21,237 nt of DNA from Hypholoma sublateritium FD-334 SS-4 (lineage: Eukaryota; Basidiomycota; Agaricomycetes; Agaricales; Strophariaceae). The notes below the pieces were generated by a model. It ran no database searches. It was not told where the DNA came from and was given only the letters and a program-made list of their open reading frames with translations. Where the stretch lies: contig KN817606.1 of the NCBI GenBank assembly GCA_000827495.1, positions 149,035 to 170,271 on the forward strand, given 5' to 3'. Made by a program: the position numbers and the translations under genes. Shown here one piece after another: positions 19,755 through 21,237 of this stretch (position 1 is the stretch's first letter; the number at the start of each line of letters is the position of its first letter).

Positions 19755-19997
19755 GAACGAGATTGAAAAGGTATTTATCTGCCAGATAAAATACCAAGAG
19801 GCAAGTAGAGTGTAGCTTCGTCATCGGTGGATGGCGAGAGGTTGGGCTGGAAACCGGCGGGTTTCCTGACTCAAAATCGCCAGGCCGGGTCTGTTGAAGA
19901 AGGTCCCGTGAGTGCGCTACCCAAAAAAGTAGGAGCTTCGGCGACGCATCGCGCGAAACGGGAACCCCAATGACTAGGAGGTGAAGCTCGTGCTTAC

Positions 19998-20771
19998 CTA
20001 GTTACGCACGCGGGGCATCGTGATCCGCGTGAAGGCATCGTGCGCTGGAGTGCTCTGAATGAACNGCGCGAGGATGGCGGCATGCTGGCGCAGGTAGAGT
20101 TGGAACGCGTCACTGGCCCAGCGGCCCATTGTCTTGACCGTCTCCAGCGAGACACCNCGCAAGATGTATTCAAGAACACCACCAATGCGGATGCCATGCG
20201 CCTTGAGCGGCCCGACGCCAGCAGCNGTNGCGGCGCTCTGGAAGCGCGCGAGAAATTCCTTGCGCGTAAGCGGACGGAGTCCGTTCTGCGCACGCCACGC
20301 AAATAGCGCGTCATCCGGCCCCGGGTTATTTACGGCGAAGTGAGCGGCGAGCGCCGCTTCAGGGTCCGTGGGCCCATCCTGGCGCGCCCAGAAAACGGAC
20401 TCGCCATCAGGCGAGCACTTGGTCCAAGGCAGACGGAGAGTGGTGACGGGAAGGCCATTCCGACCGACGGCCACTGCGACATCCACGTCACGGCGCTTGA
20501 TGTGGGTGGCGGGGTCAAACGACCGGAGTGTGGGGACTGTGAATTCACCTAGACGCGCCACGGACCAGAACGTGGTCGTGAGGCATGCGTAGACTGCGGC
20601 GTCAAGAGGTAGGGCAAGGTCGAGCTGACCCCGAACCTTCTCGATGATAGCGGGGGTGACTGGATCCCGCTTCTCGCGACGCGATTTTGGAGGCGCTAGC
20701 CGCGCAGCAGCAGCCAGCGCGGCGGACGTGCGCGTGTCATCAAGGGGCCACGGCATGCCATGCAGTACATG
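19998..20771 (-). pseudogene. tyrosine recombinase (YR) of the retrotransposon, N-terminally truncated by an insertion
   Basis: The enzyme would insert the circular cDNA by strand breaking and rejoining. The remaining 257 residues start at HVLHGMPWPLDD and end at ITMPRVRN. They contain the catalytic set in order: Arg in SVARLGEFT, Lys in LPWTKCSP, His-x-x-Arg in AHGIRIGG, Trp in MGRWASDAF (a position often His or Trp), and the Tyr nucleophile in QLYLRQHAA. The core-binding N-terminal part (roughly 100 residues in relatives) is missing. The frame stays open for 51 more codons to an ATG at 20924, but those codons come from the inserted sequence. No stop or frameshift lies inside the recombinase domain; five N positions occur, at 20065, 20158, 20226, 20229 and in the 3' repeat region (19443). 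I call it a pseudogene because the N-terminal domain is cut off. Confidence 0.82.
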
Positions 20772-20851
20772 TAGGGAATAAGGCTGGACACGAGTATACC
20801 TGCGGATCACCTGGATCCGTACCTGCGGGTCACGTGGGTCAAAAAATCGAC

Positions 20852-20942
20852 ACCTGGATTGACCCGGATCCGTGGGAAACAGGTACCCGGACCCGCAGGT
20901 CACGTTTTGGCGGGTATTTCCCACGGATCTACCTGCAGGTAC
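20852..20942. repeat. subterminal palindromic repeat R1
   Basis: A segment of about 90 bp that recurs as R2 at 21144-21237. Its arms gatccgtgggaa (20867-20878) and ttcccacggatc (20918-20929) are perfect inverted complements, so each copy can form a hairpin. Confidence 0.8.
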
Positions 20943-21143
20943 TTGCAGGTATTGCTACAATATCATAACAATATCATTAATTTCATACAATAAAGCATAC
21001 TTTTTATCAATTTTAAACGGTAATAAGCTAGTTCTAAGTCTATTGTACCCAGTACATGCCGAAAACTGGGCCGAAAATGCGTTTTTATTAAGTAAAAATA
21101 ATAATTCTCGTGACCTGCAGGTATTTGAACTTCCAAAATCCAT

Positions 21144-21237
21144 ACCTGGATCGACCTGGATCCGTGGGAACAGGTGATCCGGATCCGCAGGTCAGGTTTT
21201 TTGCAGGTATTCCCACGGGTCAACCTGCGAGTACCTG
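21144..21237. repeat. subterminal palindromic repeat R2, cut by the window edge
   Basis: Direct copy of R1 with small changes. It holds ggatccgtgggaa and later attcccacgg, which pair like the R1 arms. It continues to the window end. Confidence 0.78.

Larger units (their letters stand above)
19379..20771 (-). mobile_element. YR-type retrotransposon, 3' part (YR, spacer, terminal repeat), second copy
   Basis: On the minus strand this reads YR (20771 to 19998), a 342-bp noncoding spacer, the same 169-bp repeat found 5' of gag in the first copy (19655 to 19487), and about 100 bp more. The N at 19443 suggests that multi-copy sequence extends at least that far; the exact end is uncertain (about 19379). 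The right side is cut at 20771/20772 by another repeat. Because the first copy shows the 5' end and this one the 3' end, the two together outline the element as repeat-gag-RT-(...)-YR-repeat with direct repeats. No target duplication can be read. Confidence 0.7.
20772..21237. mobile_element. hAT-like DNA transposon end, interrupting the YR, cut by the window edge
   Basis: The YR homology stops at a defined base and is followed by tagggaataaggctgg, whose first five bases fit the hAT terminal pattern Y-A-R-N-G. Behind it lie many short subterminal motifs (acctgcgg, cctggatccg, acctgcaggt) in both orientations, as in many fungal hAT elements. The interior (20953-21130) is AT-rich and has no recognisable transposase in view. 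The other end, and so any 8-bp target duplication, is outside the window. A solo or non-autonomous copy is possible. The class is a tentative call. Confidence 0.5.

Noticed and set aside
20772..20924. The first 51 codons of the recombinase frame as its true N-terminus.
   Set aside because: They are translated from the hAT-like insert with subterminal repeat motifs and do not resemble a YR core-binding domain.

Overview
The window looks like nuclear DNA of a mushroom-forming basidiomycete (Agaricomycetes). This rests on very short spliceosomal introns (49-94 nt), on gene families I recognise from that group (a ubiquitin-like-domain protein with a zinc ribbon, and a multi-pass membrane protein with a conserved 'PNCTNTDISGIG' start), and on a gag/RT and tyrosine-recombinase (YR) retroelement typical of these fungi. 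All family names come from recall and reading; no search was run.

Layout. 1-3186 (minus strand) is the 5' part of a YR-type retrotransposon: a 169-bp terminal repeat, gag, then a reverse transcriptase that runs off the left edge. 3187-3600 is a fragment of an unclassified C-rich block repeat. 3601-4560 holds nothing I can name. 4648-6145 (plus) is a five-exon gene for a ubiquitin-like-domain/zinc-ribbon protein. 6430-9640 holds two copies of the C-rich repeat. 9773-12113 (minus) is an eight-exon gene whose first exon encodes a membrane protein and whose remaining exons encode an ankyrin array made by tandem duplication of a 139-bp exon+intron cassette. 12880-13608 (plus) is a conserved-looking gene with two in-frame stops and no frameshift. 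13890-19378 holds three more C-rich repeat copies in tandem. 19379-20771 (minus) is the 3' part of a second retroelement copy (YR and the same 169-bp repeat), cut at a conserved YR position by a hAT-like element that runs off the right edge.

How the parts relate. The window alternates islands of ordinary genes with a degenerate head-to-tail repeat of about 1.3-2 kb per unit. Retroelement pieces of one family sit at both outer ends of that repeat array. All ambiguous bases (N) fall in the two retroelement pieces, as expected if they are multi-copy and were collapsed in assembly. The points most worth checking are the ankyrin exon-cassette expansion, the C-rich repeat family, the terminal-repeat structure of the YR element, and the doubly interrupted but otherwise intact gene at 12880.
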